From the IMG/VR virus record IMGVR_UViG_3300043640_000417, positions 1-46,802 of that record: a stretch of DNA of 46,802 nucleotides, one strand, 5' to 3'. Source of the DNA: a virus. Within the stretch, counting starts at the first letter, position 1; the number at the start of each line of letters is the position of its first letter. A program made the position numbers and the translations under genes. This document shows, in pieces, positions 1 to 7,423 of this stretch. The notes beneath the pieces are model-generated. The model searched no databases and was not told the DNA's origin. It saw nothing but the letters and a program-made list of their open reading frames with translations.

Positions 1-1161
1 GCCCAGCAGGTCGAAGTCTCACTCGTCTCCGACAACGTGGTCTTGCGCCCGCTGCGTGGGCGTTTGGCGCAGAACTATCGGGACTCCGCCCAATCATGGA
101 ACCTCGATTCGTCGAACCTGGCCCGCTCCATCGAGATCTATTACTACAAAAACGCCTCCGGCACCGACCAACTCGCCTACCCGCCGGGCGGTTGGACGAC
201 TGAGACGCCAACCCAGAACGCGATCCCCGCCGGGACCACGCAGAACTTCGTATTTCCGCTCACGTCCAGCCTCACCGACATCCAGCAACCGGTGTGCATG
301 GATTTCATCGACCAGTTCTACGACTCGTCCTCCGTCTACACGGTGGTCGGTGGCGACAGCCTCCCGATACTAGCAGCCGAATGGGTTGCCGAAGGCGGCA
401 ATATGACGGTCGCGATCGGGCACCTTGACGATGATGGGGTGACGATAATCCCCGATCCGAACTCGATCATCGTCACGGTCACCGCCTCCACGAACACCAA
501 GAACGGCCCATACACGATCGCGATGAGCGCGGGCGACGGGTCCGATTACTCCTCATTGCGGCTGGTGGGTACCGGCGTGTTCACCGACAAGCAGATGCTG
601 ACCATGAGTACGGGCGTCGACACGAGCCGGGTATCGACCGAAATCGGGGTGACCGTCGACAACCCCATGATTTCCTCTGCCCATCAAGCGTTCGCCGCAG
701 GGCTCTGGACGTTGAAGCATTACGGGACGCCGACGCACACCATCACCGTGACCACGAAAGGAATCAACCGGCTCGGGGACACCGGAAGCTACGCCTACCC
801 GACTGTCGCCGAATTCAATACGGCCGAGACCGGGAAACTGGTTTCCGATTTCAATACGGCGTGGACCGGTATGACAATCGCTGACTTCAACGCCTATTGG
901 GTGGGGACCGTCCAAGCCACGTTCGCCAACCAGGCATTCGGTAACGTAGCCGGCGCGCGGCTTCGCTCTGTCGGCGCCATGTTCCGTATCCGTACCGTGA
1001 CGCTGGCCCCCGACTCCGTGCAGTACACGGCCGAAGACGACACGATCGTCGACGATTTCAACACGGTCTGGACCGGTATGACGGTCGCGGATTTCAACAC
1101 CCAGTGGGCAAACAAATCCCTCGGCGATTTCGCCGTGGCACCGATGAGGAAGGCAAGCTGA
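1..1161 (+). CDS. Tail protein, 5' end missing
   Basis: The frame is open from the first base, so the gene starts outside the window. A GTG at 37 is an internal codon rather than a convincing start. The C-terminal third carries a repeated motif of the form DFNTxWTGMTxADFN (around 815-905 and 1050-1110), with aromatic and Asn/Thr-rich spacing typical of phage tail or base-plate proteins. The rest is Gly/Thr/Ser-rich beta-type sequence. It overlaps the next gene at TGATG, so the two are probably translated together. The tail assignment is inferred from composition and position before fibre-like and lysis genes; no enzymatic motif is seen. Confidence 0.7.
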   Translation, partial: AQQVEVSLVSDNVVLRPLRGRLAQNYRDSAQSWNLDSSNLARSIEIYYYKNASGTDQLAYPPGGWTTETPTQNAIPAGTTQNFVFPLTSSLTDIQQPVCMDFIDQFYDSSSVYTVVGGDSLPILAAEWVAEGGNMTVAIGHLDDDGVTIIPDPNSIIVTVTASTNTKNGPYTIAMSAGDGSDYSSLRLVGTGVFTDKQMLTMSTGVDTSRVSTEIGVTVDNPMISSAHQAFAAGLWTLKHYGTPTHTITVTTKGINRLGDTGSYAYPTVAEFNTAETGKLVSDFNTAWTGMTIADFNAYWVGTVQATFANQAFGNVAGARLRSVGAMFRIRTVTLAPDSVQYTAEDDTIVDDFNTVWTGMTVADFNTQWANKSLGDFAVAPMRKAS

Positions 1162-1862
1162 TGGCCGCGAAAATACCGGACATGAAATTTGATAAAGAGC
1201 AGACGACATGGGCGCGCTGGGCGCAGCAGGAGATCACCAGCCTGAAGGAGCGCCTGAACGCGAAAGACCGGTCCGACTCGAACCTGAACCAGGGCATGAG
1301 CGCGACGCTGGTGAATCTGGGCAATCAGGTGCAGACGATTGCGGCGACAGAAACGGCGTTGGCGGCGGCACAGGCAACGCTAGCGACGACAGTGGCGGAT
1401 CTTTCGGCGCGGAAAACGTACGCGGTGAATGATGGCAACCTTTCTCGCACCATTAGCAAAACCGCAGGCACCGGAGGGTATATCACCACAGGTATCTCGC
1501 AAACGTTCACATTGACAAGTACAAGAAACGTTCTCATCACCATATCCCTGTTCACCAGTTCGGCCCCCATCGTGACCAATGCCACATCTGGTGGCAGCGT
1601 TTCCACTTTGCTCGCCCCCAAAGTGGATGGGGTATTTACGAGTTTGTACTCGTATAACACCATAGATGTTCAGCCGAGTTTCGGTAGTACCGCAATACTC
1701 ACCTTTATTTCCGATGCTGCCGTCCCGTTTCGGGAATCCGTAGTGCTGAACGCCGGCACCCACACCATAGAACCATTTTTCAATGTCGTTGTGTCCGGTA
1801 CCGTGAATAGCATTTCGGTTGAGAACGCCTCCATGACTATCCAGATCCTCGACGCCGTTTAG
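1161..1862 (+). CDS. Minor tail / fibre-like protein
   Basis: The protein has 233 residues. The ATG at 1161 overlaps the previous stop (TGATG) and follows a GAGGAAGG ribosome-binding site. Residues 1-90 look helical and coiled-coil-like (Leu/Ala heptads, Gln-rich). Residues 95-233 are Thr/Ser/Val-rich beta-type sequence, as in trimeric fibre or receptor-binding proteins. I infer an attachment-related role from this two-part architecture and the position downstream of a tail gene. The stop codon is part of a TTAGCCAC site that precedes the next promoter. Confidence 0.6.
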   Translation: MAAKIPDMKFDKEQTTWARWAQQEITSLKERLNAKDRSDSNLNQGMSATLVNLGNQVQTIAATETALAAAQATLATTVADLSARKTYAVNDGNLSRTISKTAGTGGYITTGISQTFTLTSTRNVLITISLFTSSAPIVTNATSGGSVSTLLAPKVDGVFTSLYSYNTIDVQPSFGSTAILTFISDAAVPFRESVVLNAGTHTIEPFFNVVVSGTVNSISVENASMTIQILDAV

Positions 1863-1869
1863 CCACAAA
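1859..1869. promoter_or_regulatory. Degenerate TTAGCCACTAA site
   Basis: TTAGCCACAAA has one mismatch to the dispersed 11-bp site. It overlaps the stop codon of the upstream gene and lies 9 bp before the first CCTG repeat of the late promoter. Confidence 0.4.
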
Positions 1870-1877
1870 AACCCCAA

Positions 1878-1904
1878 CCTGTGAATACCCTGTAAACTAC
1901 CTGT
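1878..1904 (+). promoter_or_regulatory. Late promoter with 11-bp CCTG repeats
   Basis: CCTG occurs at 1878, 1889 and 1900, exactly 11 bp apart. The -10 hexamer TAAACT is at 1893-1898 and the ATG of the next gene starts 6 bp later, so the predicted transcript is leaderless. No -35 is recognisable at normal spacing. The layout matches the promoters before small terminase, portal, protease and connector genes. Confidence 0.65.
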
Positions 1905-2429
1905 ATGTCTGCTGATGCCGTACCGATACTGATCACCGATCCGGTAAGCCCGCTCGAGTCACTGATCAACGTCCCGATCGCGGCCGTCCAATCGGTTCGG
2001 CAGGGATTCAATTTCAGGTGGGCGAACGCTGCGGCACGTACCGCGCAAACGGGGATGCGTGCGGGAGACTCCGGGTATCAGGTTGACACTGGGGTCGACT
2101 ACCGGCTGGTCGGTTCGACATGGACCGAGCAGAACACGCAGTACACGATCACGCCCGCGACCGGATGGACGGTCGCAACCTCATCGCACATTGGTCTCGT
2201 CAATGGGGAGCTTCAAGGTTTCATCCAATTGATTCGTGGAACGGCACTCGCCGCAAATACTAACGAAGCAGCCGCGACACTCTCGGGTCATCCCGGCGCC
2301 CAAATCTTCTTCCCGGCCGCGGGCACAGGTAGCTCCAATCCCACCGGCGAGGTCATTCAGATTGCATCGACGGGCATTGTCACTGTATTCACTGTCACCG
2401 CCCACACGACGTACTCGGCCTCGATTTAG
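1905..2429 (+). CDS. Small tail/fibre-like protein
   Basis: The protein has 174 residues. The ATG lies 6 bp after a TAAACT -10 box and has no Shine-Dalgarno sequence, which fits leaderless translation. Sequence is rich in Thr, Ala, Gly and Val with little charge, as in head or tail decoration and fibre proteins. A segment near residues 48-72 (GDSGYQVDTGVDYRLVGSTW) resembles the short tryptophan-containing modules of phage fibre tips. I do not recognise a family with certainty. It has its own late promoter and is followed 8 bp later by the endolysin. Confidence 0.5.
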   Translation: MSADAVPILITDPVSPLESLINVPIAAVQSVRQGFNFRWANAAARTAQTGMRAGDSGYQVDTGVDYRLVGSTWTEQNTQYTITPATGWTVATSSHIGLVNGELQGFIQLIRGTALAANTNEAAATLSGHPGAQIFFPAAGTGSSNPTGEVIQIASTGIVTVFTVTAHTTYSASI

Positions 2430-2437
2430 TTCTAATA

Positions 2438-3265
2438 ATGACCAACACCCTCGCTGCCGGTGTCGCCTGGCTGAAAGCGCATCCGACCCGGAAGAATGTT
2501 CCCGGCGCCAGCTACCGCATCGGCTACGGCTGGTCATGGTCGCAACTGTGCGGCTCCGCCGTACGGGATGCGATCGGGTCGAACAAGAATTTCGGCACCG
2601 CAAACATCGCTCGCGCAGCGTCGCACATCGTGTCCGAATCACGTACCGGGATACCGGATGGCGCGGTCGGGTGGTTCTCGCTCGGTTCCGCAGGGCATGT
2701 GGTCTTCTTCTCCGGCGGCAAGCCCGTCATGGCGTCCAAATACGTCACCTCCCTGTTCCCCGACGCACAAGCGCTCGGTACCTGCAGCTCCATCGCCGAA
2801 TACGAGAAGCGCTCCGGCGGCAAGTGGATCGGGTACTCGCTCGACTACGGCGGGGATCGGTTCGCCGGAACGTCGACCGCCAGCACCGGCACAACAACTG
2901 CCGTCACGAAACCACTTAAGCGAAAGGCCAAAACCATGTTCCTCTGGTACTGCACCGACAACAACGGAGGGCTTTGGACCCTCGTGGATACTGAGCGTTA
3001 CATCTACAATCAGACCCGCTCACAGACGACCGCGAATACGTGGGCGGACCTGTACGCGGACGGGCAGGCGCGGACGATTCAACCAGCGAACCTCGCGCAG
3101 GGGCTCACCGGCTACACGAGCGCTGCTTGGCCGTTCCCGAAGACCGTGGCCGCTGCCGCCACAACCGTCAACCTCGCGGCATCCGATCGCGCACTCCTTC
3201 AGCAGATCGCGGCGAAGATCATCCCGACTAAGGCCGTCACCACGTCGACGACGACCCTCAGTTAG
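2438..3265 (+). CDS. Endolysin, CHAP/NlpC-like cysteine peptidase
   Basis: The protein has 275 residues. The N-terminal half has a candidate Cys-His catalytic pair: Cys38 in a SWSQLCGS context and His87 in AGHVVFF. This is the usual arrangement of CHAP or NlpC/P60-type peptidoglycan amidases and endopeptidases. A Gly/Thr-rich linker near residues 150-165 joins an Ala/Thr-rich C-terminal region that may bind the cell wall. There is no signal peptide, so export would depend on holin action, and the two membrane proteins downstream suit that. Start context is weak (TAATAATG). The lysis role is an inference from motif plus neighbourhood. Confidence 0.65.
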   Translation: MTNTLAAGVAWLKAHPTRKNVPGASYRIGYGWSWSQLCGSAVRDAIGSNKNFGTANIARAASHIVSESRTGIPDGAVGWFSLGSAGHVVFFSGGKPVMASKYVTSLFPDAQALGTCSSIAEYEKRSGGKWIGYSLDYGGDRFAGTSTASTGTTTAVTKPLKRKAKTMFLWYCTDNNGGLWTLVDTERYIYNQTRSQTTANTWADLYADGQARTIQPANLAQGLTGYTSAAWPFPKTVAAAATTVNLAASDRALLQQIAAKIIPTKAVTTSTTTLS

Positions 3266-3272
3266 CCACTAA
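3262..3272. promoter_or_regulatory. TTAGCCACTAA site
   Basis: Perfect copy of the 11-bp dispersed site. It contains the endolysin stop codon and lies 14 bp before the TAAACT box at 3287. Confidence 0.65.
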
Positions 3273-3286
3273 ATCTCAAACGCACG

Positions 3287-3292
3287 TAAACT
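3287..3292 (+). promoter_or_regulatory. -10 box for the 3299 RNA
   Basis: TAAACT lies exactly 6 bp before an ATG at 3299, the same geometry as the late promoters. The upstream CCTG repeats are degraded here (CACG at 3283), so activator dependence is uncertain. Confidence 0.45.
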
Positions 3293-3298
3293 GGAAAT

Positions 3299-3370
3299 AT
3301 GAGTAGGGCAGACATGGCACAGCACAACACACCAGAAACGGGTCTGTAGACCTATGGCTGCCCTACTCAT
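3299..3370 (+). ncRNA. Candidate structured RNA or 5' leader
   Basis: A perfect 13-bp inverted repeat (ATGAGTAGGGCAG at 3299-3311, complement at 3358-3370) encloses 46 nt, with an inner hairpin GGTC-TGTA-GACC at 3341-3352. The 5' base of the stem coincides with the transcription start predicted from the -10 box at 3287. A 16-codon reading frame begins at 3299, but its ATG would be buried in the stem. The structure ends 12 nt before the start codon of the holin-like gene, so it could be a stand-alone RNA or a leader controlling that gene. No known RNA family is recognised. Confidence 0.5.
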
Positions 3371-3382
3371 AAAGGTCGCGTC

Positions 3383-3679
3383 ATGACCGGCGAAGACCAG
3401 TCGACAAACATCACTCTCCCCGCCGTGCCGGTGACAGATTTGACGGGAATTTACGTGGCTCTCGGCCGTATCGAGGAGAAGCAAAACAACACCGCGACAA
3501 CGTTGGGCGAAATCAGAACCTCAGTCAACGGCGTAGTGGGAACGCTTAGCTCTCATTCGGCCCGGCTGGCTGTACTTGAATCGCAAGCAAACCCACGCAA
3601 CCCGTGGTATGTAGTTGTCGGTGGCTGGGCGGGGATTGCGGCTATCGCCTTCTCCATCTGGGCCGTGCTCCACCCGTAG
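3383..3679 (+). CDS. Holin-like / lysis membrane protein
   Basis: The protein has 98 residues. An N-terminal soluble part with a heptad-like stretch (residues 28-70) is followed by one transmembrane helix near the C-terminus (about residues 75-96, after NPWYVVVGGW). This arrangement is common in small membrane proteins next to actinophage endolysins. The gene directly follows the structured RNA at 3299-3370. A role in membrane permeabilisation, or in anchoring a lysis complex, is inferred from context. Confidence 0.5.
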   Translation: MTGEDQSTNITLPAVPVTDLTGIYVALGRIEEKQNNTATTLGEIRTSVNGVVGTLSSHSARLAVLESQANPRNPWYVVVGGWAGIAAIAFSIWAVLHP

Positions 3680-3696
3680 CAAGATCAAAGGAGGAC

Positions 3697-3707
3697 TTTG
3701 TGGCTAA
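3697..3707. promoter_or_regulatory. Near-match dispersed site over a GTG start
   Basis: TTTGTGGCTAA is a one-mismatch copy of the dispersed site in the TGG orientation and spans the GTG start at 3700. It may be coincidental. Confidence 0.25.
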
Positions 3708-4947
3708 ATCAGGAGAATGCTCTGTCTGCAATTGGGAGAGTGCGAACGGGGTCAAGGTCGACACGTCGCGGTCTAAGACGGCGTGGGAGATTGAGTCCGG
3801 CATCAGCCGGTCATCGATCAAGAGGCATTTAGAGCACGGGCCACAGACGGCTCCCGACCCCGATAAGAAGACCACCGAAGAATCGACAGATGGCAGTAAG
3901 TCCGTCTCGTTCATCCGCGACAGGCCGGTCACGTTAGCCGATGCGCGTGATTGGATTCGCGCATCCGGCGACGATCCCGAAGACTACAAACTCTCCATCC
4001 GCAGCATTCCCTACGGCAACGGCCTGTCCAGCAACATGATGGCCGCCTCGCCGAAGCCCGAGAAGAAGGCATCTGCGGAAGAACTCGTCACGGCCGCCTC
4101 GGTCATCGAGGCCATCCGCTCCTTCACGTACATTCCCGAGCCCCGCGCGTTCTCGGATGAATCCTTCGTCATCATGCCAACGGACCTGCAGACAGGCAAG
4201 GTCGACTTCAATGGGGGCACGAAGGAGACCGTCGAACAAGCTCTCGAGTCTTTCGCAAAAGGATCTGCGTTCGTCAAAGAGTTCAGGCCGAGGGAGGTCT
4301 GCATCGTGGATGCGGGCGACTCGATTGAGAATATCTACTCCGTCTCGTCCCAACTTGCAACCAACGATCTTGACCTCCCGCACCAGGTTGAGGTAGCCAT
4401 GAACATCTTCCTTGAGGGAATCAAGATGTTCGCACCCCTCACGCCCAGCGTGCGTTATGCCGCGGTCTCCTCGAATCATGGGGCGCACCGCCTCGGCCCG
4501 AAGTCTCCGGCCGGCGATGTCCATGCGGACTACGGCATCGTCATCGCCAAGATGCTCGGGCACGCGCTGAAGCTCAACGATGAAGCTTTCGGCCATGTTC
4601 AGATTCAAACCCCCGAGCCGTTGATGGAGTCCCTGTACTTCCAGACCAGTGGGACCGACATCGGTGTCGTCCACTCGCATCAGGCCGGTGGCGCCGACAA
4701 GATTGGCGATTGGTGGAAGGGTCAGAGCCACGGAAATATGCCCGTCTCGAAGGCGCGCATCCTCCTCGCCGGTCACTGGCACTCCTTCCGCGTTCAGCAG
4801 TCTGGCGACGCGCGCTGGATCTTCGTTGGCCCGGCGTCAGACCGTGGCTCGTCCTGGTTCACAAACGCGCGCGGTGAGCGCAGCGAGAGCGGGATGCTCT
4901 CGTTCACAACGTCAAATAATCTCTGGGACAACCTTCGCGTCCTTTAG
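3700..4947 (+). CDS. Calcineurin-like metallophosphoesterase
   Basis: The protein has 415 residues. The GTG start follows a near-perfect AAAGGAGG. Residues 1-50 hold C7-x2-C10 and H43-x2-H46 around a helix-turn-helix-like segment (SGISRSSIKRHLEHG), possibly a small zinc or DNA-binding element. From about 155 the metallophosphoesterase blocks appear in order: TDLQTGK (D162), DAGDS (204-208), SSNHG (258-261), HSH (325-327) and GHWH (358-361). These correspond to the metal-binding motifs of the calcineurin-like superfamily, which includes Mre11/SbcD nucleases. Substrate is unknown. Its place between two membrane proteins in the lysis block is unusual for a DNA-repair enzyme. Confidence 0.75.
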   Translation: MAKSGECSVCNWESANGVKVDTSRSKTAWEIESGISRSSIKRHLEHGPQTAPDPDKKTTEESTDGSKSVSFIRDRPVTLADARDWIRASGDDPEDYKLSIRSIPYGNGLSSNMMAASPKPEKKASAEELVTAASVIEAIRSFTYIPEPRAFSDESFVIMPTDLQTGKVDFNGGTKETVEQALESFAKGSAFVKEFRPREVCIVDAGDSIENIYSVSSQLATNDLDLPHQVEVAMNIFLEGIKMFAPLTPSVRYAAVSSNHGAHRLGPKSPAGDVHADYGIVIAKMLGHALKLNDEAFGHVQIQTPEPLMESLYFQTSGTDIGVVHSHQAGGADKIGDWWKGQSHGNMPVSKARILLAGHWHSFRVQQSGDARWIFVGPASDRGSSWFTNARGERSESGMLSFTTSNNLWDNLRVL

Positions 4948-4954
4948 CCACTAA
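4944..4954. promoter_or_regulatory. TTAGCCACTAA site
   Basis: Perfect copy overlapping the stop codon of the phosphoesterase gene, 12 bp upstream of a TAGAAT -10 candidate. Confidence 0.6.
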
Positions 4955-4966
4955 TCCCGATCGACA

Positions 4967-4972
4967 TAGAAT
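4967..4972 (+). promoter_or_regulatory. Candidate -10 box for 4982-5384
   Basis: TAGAAT fits TAnnnT. No convincing -35 is visible; the region where one would lie borders the dispersed site at 4944-4954. The downstream gene has its own GGAGG ribosome-binding site. Confidence 0.4.
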
Positions 4973-4981
4973 GGAGGTTCA

Positions 4982-5059
4982 ATGGAAAACGAATTGATTG
5001 ACGGATATTTCTGCCCAACCGACCCGATGGATGACTTGCAATGCGACTCGTGCCAGTAA
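4982..5059 (+). CDS. 25-residue Cys-containing microprotein
   Basis: ATG at 4982 lies 4 bp after GGAGG. The acidic peptide has three cysteines (C11, then C21-x2-C24 at the C-terminus), a minimal zinc-ribbon-like pattern. It lies just upstream of the 5076 membrane protein and shares its presumed promoter. I assign no function; the strong ribosome-binding site is the main evidence that it is translated. Confidence 0.45.
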   Translation: MENELIDGYFCPTDPMDDLQCDSCQ

Positions 5060-5075
5060 ACAAAAAGGAGACCAA

Positions 5076-5384
5076 ATGACTGATGCAACAACCGTAACCG
5101 CCGAGCCCGCGATCCCCGTCGCGGTTCAGGAAACCATCGAGAACGATGCCAACGCCGTCATCACGGCAGCCAAGGTGATCGCACCTAGCGAGGTTGCGAA
5201 AGCTGCCGCGTGGTACTCGCGCTACGCCAAAGGCATCGTCGCAACGGTGGGCGGCCTCGCGACTGCCGCACTCATCACATTCCCGCCTACGGGGCCGATC
5301 TACAAGTACGCCGACTTCGCGGCCATCGTCGTCACCATCATCGGCGTCATCGCGAAAGCCAACGCGGACAAGGTTGCCAAGTAG
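5076..5384 (+). CDS. Holin-like protein with two membrane segments
   Basis: The protein has 102 residues. The ATG follows AAGGAG with 5-6 bp spacing. Two hydrophobic segments (about residues 52-68 and 78-95) are separated by a short turn (PPTGPIYKYAD), and the C-terminus is Lys-containing (NADKVAK). This is the usual pattern of small two-helix holins. The gene is the last rightward gene before the terminator and lies in the lysis block, supporting the inference. Confidence 0.55.
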   Translation: MTDATTVTAEPAIPVAVQETIENDANAVITAAKVIAPSEVAKAAAWYSRYAKGIVATVGGLATAALITFPPTGPIYKYADFAAIVVTIIGVIAKANADKVAK

Positions 5385-5391
5385 CCGCTAA
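5381..5391. promoter_or_regulatory. Near-match dispersed site (CCG centre)
   Basis: GTAGCCGCTAA differs in the first base from TTAGCCGCTAA. It contains the stop codon of the holin-like gene and directly precedes the terminator. Confidence 0.45.
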
Positions 5392-5396
5392 ATGCG

Positions 5397-5427
5397 AAGC
5401 GCCCGGTTCATCGCGAACCGGGCGCTT
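5397..5427. terminator. Bidirectional intrinsic terminator
   Basis: A perfect 13-bp stem (AAGCGCCCGGTTC and its complement) with a 5-nt loop is followed by TTTTC on the + strand. It lies between the convergent lysis operon (+) and the HNH gene ending at 5430 (-), so it can serve both strands. Confidence 0.85.
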
Positions 5428-5429
5428 TT

Positions 5430-6140
5430 CTATGCAACCAGAACCAGGTCGCGCCAGTTCGGGTTTCGATACATCTTCTTGCATGTCAAGCAATCACGAG
5501 TTGGACGACCGTTCTTGAGACGCGAACCCGTATTGTCGGGCGCGAATTCGTGACCATGAACGCAGTGAGTCTTCCGCGCATTGACAGCGGCAGGATTGGC
5601 GCCGCGTAGGACATTGATGCGATTGCCAACCGTCTCAAGGTGATTGGGTCGAACACAAGCCCTGTTGCGGCAGAGATGGTCACGATCGGGCTCGTCTTCA
5701 TATCCCCAGCGATGTGCGGAAATTGGACCAAACTTCCCATAGCCATCCCTGTTGATGTAGGCGGTCCATATCCAACATTCACCGTCAGCTTCCGTCACGC
5801 GAACTAGCGGGTCAGAGAAGTCGACGAAGCCACCGTTCTTGTTGACCTTGGACCAGAACCGTTCATGCTCCGTGAAATCCAGCCGCGTTACATAGACCAT
5901 TGGCTTTCCGCGGCGAAGGCGTTGAGCGTGCAATGAACATAATCCGTCAGTCTCGTGAGGCTCGTTACAGTCCGGGACTTCGCAACCCCTAACTTCGCCA
6001 CGGTCACGATAGGTCTCCATGTCCCAGTCGGGATTGCCGCGCCTCTTCCTGGCGTAGTGCTTCGAGCACAGTCCCGCAGTGCCATTCTTATCCTCGCGCT
6101 GGCAGTACTCGACCGCACACGCCTCAACGTAGGTCGGCAC
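5430..6140 (-). CDS. HNH endonuclease with N-terminal zinc repeats
   Basis: The protein has 236 residues. The GTG start overlaps the upstream stop (TAGTG). Two N-terminal zinc-finger-like repeats of the form C-x4-C-x9-11-C-x2-H occupy C8/C13/C25/H28 and C53/C58/C68/H71. The HNH core follows: CWIW at 122-125, the GYGKF region, and DHLCRNRACVRPNHLE (H155, C157, C162, N166-H167). A C-terminal CVHGHEF...C-x2-C motif (193-220) is probably a third zinc site and recurs in the other HNH protein at 23246-23755. Such genes are usually free-standing homing endonucleases. The same zinc repeat makes up the whole protein at 28868-29245. Confidence 0.85.
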   Translation of the reverse strand: MPTYVEACAVEYCQREDKNGTAGLCSKHYARKRRGNPDWDMETYRDRGEVRGCEVPDCNEPHETDGLCSLHAQRLRRGKPMVYVTRLDFTEHERFWSKVNKNGGFVDFSDPLVRVTEADGECWIWTAYINRDGYGKFGPISAHRWGYEDEPDRDHLCRNRACVRPNHLETVGNRINVLRGANPAAVNARKTHCVHGHEFAPDNTGSRLKNGRPTRDCLTCKKMYRNPNWRDLVLVA

Positions 6141-6604
6141 TAAAACGTATTCTCAAATTGGCTCACATTTAATTCTACCGGAGTTCTCGGGGGCCATAAC
6201 TTTAAAGTGGGCATGTGTTTCCGCACTTTCATCAGCGCCCAGACGTGACGGAGCGAGTCGCGGTCATGCCCCGCACCGGGCCACCAGAGCCCGAGATCCT
6301 TGATTTTCTGATCGGGCATGTGCGACTTGAACGTGTTGCGCTGGAAGATCGTATCGGGCCAGAGCACAGCCAATGCTCCTTCGATTTTGAGTGGCATCGT
6401 ATTTGGAAACGGTGTCCGCCCGTCGAGCACGAAAGACTCCGAGACCACCTCGTCCCATGCCCCGCCGTCGCCCCACCAGTCGACAAAGCCGACGACGCCG
6501 CCCGTGATCGTTCCGTGGGCGATTGGACGTGGCGGGGTCATGGCGTCGTAGTACCACGTTGACCAGCCGCTTGATTCCCCTGGATCTAGCCCCAAAATGA
6601 TCAC
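6140..6604 (-). CDS. RuvC-like Holliday junction resolvase
   Basis: The protein has about 154 residues. GTG at 6604 overlaps the upstream stop (GTGA); a GTG one codon earlier is possible. The N-terminus has the RNase H-fold signature LGLDPGESSGW with catalytic Asp7. Later acidic residues (SESFVLDG) and the C-terminal GAGHDRDSLRH segment match the remaining RuvC-fold catalytic positions. The expected role is cleavage of branched DNA during replication and recombination or before packaging. It sits at the distal end of the replication operon. Confidence 0.75.
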   Translation of the reverse strand: MIILGLDPGESSGWSTWYYDAMTPPRPIAHGTITGGVVGFVDWWGDGGAWDEVVSESFVLDGRTPFPNTMPLKIEGALAVLWPDTIFQRNTFKSHMPDQKIKDLGLWWPGAGHDRDSLRHVWALMKVRKHMPTLKLWPPRTPVELNVSQFENTF

Positions 6605-6774
6605 CACGCACCCGCCCTCTGCCGCTCACGGCGTTCCGAGCGCTCCCAGACCTCGCAGTACGCCAGCCACACGAGCCGCGTCGCCTTCCCGTCAGGTATC
6701 TTGCGTCCGAGCGCGAGGCACACGCCGATCCTGATCTGACGCGCGCGGTCGGTTGTTAGTTGCTGCTTAGCCAT
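6601..6774 (-). CDS. Small basic protein, unknown
   Basis: The protein has 57 residues (MAKQQLTTDRARQIR start). It begins 8 bp inside the end of the upstream gene and ends overlapping the RuvC-like gene. The sequence is helical and Arg-rich, ending in an RSERRERQRAG tract that could bind nucleic acid. No family is recognised. Confidence 0.55.
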   Translation of the reverse strand: MAKQQLTTDRARQIRIGVCLALGRKIPDGKATRLVWLAYCEVWERSERRERQRAGAW

Positions 6775-7423
6775 TCCAATCAGCTCCTTCCAATAGATTT
6801 TCCTCTTTGGTCTTCTTCGCCGCCTTACGTTTCGGCGCACTCTCCGGCGCCAACAACTCCAACCAGTCCGTCAGCCAGTCATTGAACGGCGTGATCTTCT
6901 CGAAGAAGTGCCGGTGCACGATGCGGTCGGTCCCATCGTTGTAGTCGTCCTTTGGCTTCACGGATTCTTTCAACCGCCAGTGGTCGACGAAATTCTCGAT
7001 GGGAATGCCCACCGGGTCGACGATGCGGAAACCGGACGGCTTGCCGTCATCCCATGTCGCGCTGAAACCCGTTGTACGGCCTTTGTCGACCGCGGCTATG
7101 ACCAAGTGCGTCTCATCATGTGCCGGCGTCCTGACGTCGCCCTGGCGGGCCTGTGAGCCGTCTTTGCGCTCGGCGCCGTCCTTCATGTAGAAGATCGGAT
7201 CATGGCGAGTGACGGATTGGCCCATCTCAATATTCCAGCCCAGCGCTGTCGCCTTCTTCAGAACCGACTTCGCACTCGTCGGCAGCGTCGCAGGGTCGAC
7301 CTCGCGCGTGGATTCAATCACCTCGAAGCTGGGCTCCGGTGCATCCTCGTCCACTCCCCCGCGGCGCTCGGCGAGATGACGCTGGACTGAGGCCATCGCG
7401 TTCGTCCACACTTCGTCAGTCAT
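6767..7423 (-). CDS. Unknown replication-operon protein
   Basis: The protein has 218 residues and overlaps the Dam-like gene upstream by 8 bp. The body is charged, with an ordered central part (about 60-180) that includes a GWNIEMGQS segment and a run of Asp/His/Lys residues. It ends in a Lys-rich tail (KRKAAKKTKEE). I do not recognise a family. The position between a methyltransferase and the RuvC-like nuclease suggests a DNA-related role. Confidence 0.55.
   Translation of the reverse strand: MTDEVWTNAMASVQRHLAERRGGVDEDAPEPSFEVIESTREVDPATLPTSAKSVLKKATALGWNIEMGQSVTRHDPIFYMKDGAERKDGSQARQGDVRTPAHDETHLVIAAVDKGRTTGFSATWDDGKPSGFRIVDPVGIPIENFVDHWRLKESVKPKDDYNDGTDRIVHRHFFEKITPFNDWLTDWLELLAPESAPKRKAAKKTKEENLLEGADWNG

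Noticed and set aside
553-1209. 218-codon minus-strand frame
   Set aside because: Antisense to the tail gene and shadow-like composition.
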